Of a stretch of DNA of 5,876 nt, positions 5,153 through 5,876 are shown piece after piece. The stretch is from Candidatus Aminicenantota bacterium (GTDB taxonomy: Bacteria; Acidobacteriota; Aminicenantia; UBA2199). Position 1 is the first letter of the stretch, and the number at the start of each line of letters is the position of its first letter. Location of the stretch: positions 1 to 5,876 of the forward strand of contig JAGLQA010000767.1 in the NCBI GenBank assembly GCA_023137075.1, written 5' to 3'. The position numbers and the translations under genes are program-made. The notes beneath the pieces were generated by a model that saw only the letters and a list, made by a program, of their open reading frames with translations, was not told the DNA's origin and did no database searches.

Positions 5153-5617
5153 ATTCATTTTCTTCAGGTGATTCCATAAGGCCGTCGTGCTGATATTAAT
5201 CTTAAAATCATTTTCTATTTTGATTTTTAACTGCCGCAGGGTCCAGAGGTTTCCACTCTCTATCCAATCTTTTATTATTTCTTTATGGTTATCTGTCAGT
5301 TTTGCTTTCAGATGTCCTTTAGGTTTATCTTTTAATCCCTCGATCCCTTGTGATTTGAATTTATCGATCCAGCGTGAAACAGTGCGGGTAGAGACTCCGA
5401 ATATTTCAGCTACCTGTTTTGCCGGGTAATGTGCGCATACCAGGATTGCTTTTAATTGGATTGCTATTTTATTCCCCGGGATTTTTCTTAATTCCGCTTC
5501 AACGTTTTTTATTGTTGTTTTGTCTATAAATTGAAATATCGGAAATTTCTTATATTTAAAAAATATTTCAGTATCTACCGTTATTGATTGTATAAGAGTG
5601 GTGTACAGCGAGTTTTT
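5135..5617 (-). pseudogene. Remnant of an IS630-type transposase: helix-turn-helix part only
   Basis: Reading the reverse complement gives a 160-codon open frame from after a stop at 5620-5618 to a TAA at 5137-5135. It contains AIQLKAILVCAHY, a helix-turn-helix (AKQVAEIFGVSTRTVSRW, roughly 5425-5369), the linker KSQGIEGLKDKPKGH, and a second winged-helix stretch ending STTALWNHLKKMNLSIKK. This order is typical of the DNA-binding half of IS630/Tc1-like transposases, where a DDE catalytic domain normally follows. Here it does not: the frame stops and runs into the transferase gene. No ATG, GTG or TTG occurs in the frame until the last few codons. The expected start (M-V-D-T-E type) reads ACG at 5581-5579, one transition from ATG. 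It is most simply a decayed insertion-sequence fragment. A stand-alone regulator with a rare start codon is less likely. No terminal inverted repeats could be defined. Confidence 0.7.
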
Positions 5618-5620
5618 TTA

Positions 5621-5703
5621 GTGAGCCGAGATTTACCATTCTTCACTCTACCCGGTTCCTCTTGACCTTAAAAGAGGTACGGTCCAAAGAGGAGTGCTCG
5701 GTA
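5621..5703. other. Gap between transposase remnant and Roadblock gene
   Basis: No gene is seen on either strand. CCTCTTGACC (about 5658-5667) and GGTCCAAAGAGG (about 5681-5692) form an imperfect inverted repeat with two unpaired bases. No T run follows it on the minus strand, so it is not a convincing terminator for the Roadblock gene. It could be a decayed end of the insertion sequence. Confidence 0.3.
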
Positions 5704-5876
5704 TTAAAGGAGATTAAGCAATTCTTGGGCGGTTCTCTTCATTTCCAAAAACACCAGGCCAAGCTTTGCCTGCCCGGATACAATAGTCGTTAAAACGGCC
5801 ATTTCACCAACTGCTGTCAGGATTACATACCCTGCTTTTCCTTTAACGTAGGTCTGCTCCAATTCTCCGCGTGAAA
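5704..5876 (-). CDS. Roadblock/LC7 domain protein, C-terminal part (5' end outside window)
   Basis: The reverse complement is open from the window edge (codons from 5874) to a TAA at 5706-5704, giving 56 residues. Two adjacent strands, KAGYVILTAVGEMAVLTTIV, then AKLGLVFLEMKRTAQELLNLL, match the end of the Roadblock/LC7 (MglB-like) fold: a beta hairpin followed by the LG-x-x-x-x-x-M helix that packs on the sheet. Such proteins form homodimers that act as partners or GTPase-activating factors for small Ras-like GTPases in polarity, motility or signalling. The full domain is usually about 110-130 residues, so about half is visible. It runs convergent to the biosynthetic genes and has no visible link to them. 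Domain assignment rests on this pattern only. Confidence 0.8.
   Translation of the reverse strand, partial: SRGELEQTYVKGKAGYVILTAVGEMAVLTTIVSGQAKLGLVFLEMKRTAQELLNLL

Noticed and set aside
5187..5429. Plus-strand 80-residue hydrophobic open frame
   Set aside because: It is antisense to the helix-turn-helix coding sequence on the minus strand, has no ribosome site and reads as low-complexity hydrophobic sequence; the minus-strand frame shows real domain motifs.
1..5876. CRISPR arrays, tRNA or rRNA genes
   Set aside because: No regularly spaced repeats, no cloverleaf-like sequence with a T-loop GGTTCRANYCC box, and no rRNA-like stretch was seen on either strand.

Overview
The window looks like a piece of a bacterial chromosome of moderate GC content, judged by eye as mid-40s percent. 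It carries a compact accessory locus for nonribosomal peptide or polyketide (NRPS/PKS) biosynthesis. The mix of a secreted PKD/Ig-like protein, type II thioesterases, an Sfp-type phosphopantetheinyl transferase, an IS630-like remnant and a Roadblock/LC7 protein would fit an Acidobacteria- or Aminicenantes-like environmental bacterium. This taxonomic guess rests only on gene content and is weak.

Layout. Positions 1-486 are the 3' end of a large secreted PKD/Ig-like protein, closed by a strong intrinsic terminator (509-542). After it comes a clear sigma70/sigmaA-type promoter (628-657, TTGATA-N18-TATAAT with an extended -10), embedded in repeated TGTTAAT-like motifs. Six genes then follow, all on the plus strand: type II thioesterase 1 (745-1461), a cyanophycinase/peptidase E-like serine hydrolase of family S51 (1550-2311), a calcineurin-like metallophosphoesterase starting with TTG (2319-3167), a small protein of unknown function (3264-3533), type II thioesterase 2 (3693-4442), and a 4'-phosphopantetheinyl transferase (4439-5152) that overlaps thioesterase 2 by 4 bases. 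A second probable promoter (3181-3209) sits before the small protein, so there may be two transcription units of three genes each.

On the minus strand, running toward this operon, lie the degenerate helix-turn-helix half of an IS630-type transposase (5617 down to 5135), with no usual start codon and no DDE catalytic domain, and the C-terminal end of a Roadblock/LC7 protein (5876 down to 5704). Both were read by translating the reverse complement.

How the genes may work together. The transferase converts apo carrier proteins to their pantetheinylated form. The type II thioesterases clear mis-primed or stalled acyl groups from carrier proteins. The S51 hydrolase and the phosphoesterase could trim or dephosphorylate a product or precursor, but that is inference. 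No adenylation, condensation, ketosynthase or carrier domain is present, so the set probably serves synthetases encoded outside the window. The most notable points are the doubled, diverged thioesterases with a shifted candidate catalytic acid in copy 2, the S51 and phosphoesterase genes placed between them, and the unrecognised 89-residue protein.
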